Positions 63,263 through 64,000 of a DNA stretch of 64,000 bases are shown here, one piece after another. The position numbers and the translations under genes are program-made. This DNA is from Trichobilharzia szidati (Eukaryota; Platyhelminthes; Trematoda; Strigeidida; Schistosomatidae). The stretch is from positions 25,844,865 through 25,908,864 of the forward strand of contig OX235275.1 of the NCBI GenBank assembly GCA_944472155.2. Direction: 5' to 3'. Every line of letters begins with the position of its first letter. The first letter of the stretch is position 1. The notes under the pieces were generated by a model. That model made no database searches, was not told the DNA's origin, and worked only from the letters and a program-made list of their open reading frames with translations.

Positions 63263-64000
63263 TTATACTTATATTAAGACAGAGACCAGATTATGTTATC
63301 TGTAAGTCGTGATGTGCAGTCTGGATTATCGTGATTGTCATCGAAGAAGTCGAAGATTTACTGTTCTACCACAAGTCTCAGGATTGCATAATTGACTCTA
63401 TCATATCCTATAATGAATACCAATTTACATGTGTGTGTGTGCGTGTGTTCGCATATACATAGTGCGGAGTAGTCAGGCTTTGCATGTGTTGTTAGGAGAT
63501 TATACACCCGAACTTTGAAACAGCGATATACCTAGTTAGGTTCCAGACTACCTACTTCTTCTACAGCAAGGCATTCTATTGATATGAATCACTAGCATGA
63601 TAACAATACGGCTTTCAAAATCATCTATGAAAACTGTGAGGGGCGCATACCAAGATGCGCAGCTACGATGGTCATTCGTTCGGTTAAGCTATTTGCCACT
63701 TGAATTAATCTCATTGTATTATCAAAAGCTGGGGTTATTAATATCCCAAAATCATTTATCATTTTGTTTGTCATGCAACGACCCTCCATATTCTTTTCAT
63801 TTTCTCAAAAACAGCTGGTTTGAGGAGTAAATATATGATCATAATATTCTAAATTCTGCGCCCATTACCAGATTTTCGGTATAAATTCAGCCTCCTCATA
63901 GCACTATATATATATATAGGCATTTTTAATAACTTGCATCCCAGTCTATTAATCTTATTATTATTCAGCGCTCTGCACAATGTGAAACACAAAATACCCT
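63263..64000. other. unassigned stretch to window end
   Basis: A (GT)n run at about 63432-63450 and a (TA)n run at 63905-63920. The short frame 63597-63830 shows no domain. Confidence 0.4.

Noticed and set aside
1..64000. CRISPR array, operons, bacterial terminators
   Set aside because: Repeats are dispersed, long and unequally spaced, and all other evidence is for eukaryotic flatworm DNA. No array of short repeats with unique spacers is present.

Overview
The window looks like nuclear DNA of a schistosome-type blood fluke (Platyhelminthes, Trematoda). It is AT-rich and almost all repeats. It carries the repeat set typical of schistosome genomes: Penelope-like elements (PLEs) with a GIY-YIG endonuclease, RTE-type and other non-LTR retrotransposons, and tRNA-derived SINEs that carry hammerhead ribozymes, including the SM-alpha family. 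The species cannot be fixed from sequence alone. There is no bacterial gene organisation, no rRNA and no convincing functional tRNA.

Only one host coding exon is convincing: the last exon of a rhodopsin-like GPCR at 47707-48168 (+), directly after a splice acceptor. It encodes TM6, TM7 with NPFIY and a poly-Asn tail. No earlier exons were recognised, so much of the sequence before 47.7 kb could be intron or intergenic DNA. A possible second exon of unknown function lies at 10159-10595 (+).

Layout. 1-5 kb: PLE 3' ends, an inverted pair of HHR-SINE A and an RTE 3' end. 4.5-7.1 kb: an unclassified repeat (X) next to HHR-SINE B; X recurs inverted at 36.9-37.9 kb. 7.8-9 kb: a PLE split by an SM-alpha insertion with a target-site duplication. 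11-12 kb: a reversed RTE remnant holding an inverted SINE A pair. 13.4-16.3 kb: the best PLE, with a 593-residue RT/GIY-YIG frame and an inverted copy of its 3' third. 16.6-17.3 kb: CR1-like remnant. 18-22 kb: SINE, SM-alpha and RTE copies. 23-33 kb: degenerate SINE, PLE and RTE copies. 33.5-35.8 kb: two tail-to-tail PLEs. 36.3-36.9 kb: SINE B dimer with the cleanest hammerhead. 39-44.4 kb: SINE A and three PLE 3' ends. 46 kb: SM-alpha pair split by an RTE 3' end. 46.7-47.6 kb: RTE remnant in the last GPCR intron. 49-60 kb: more SINE, PLE and non-LTR copies. 61.1-63.06 kb: an RTE element lacking its RT catalytic core.

Common thread: four repeat classes (SINE A, SINE B, SM-alpha, PLE 3' ends) carry hammerhead-like motifs whose stem III is a self-complementary palindrome with little or no loop, so catalysis probably needs dimers. 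The SINEs recur as tandem partial dimers or as inverted pairs with their 3' tails facing outward. All sequence relationships here were judged by eye; alignment and covariance-model searches were not possible.
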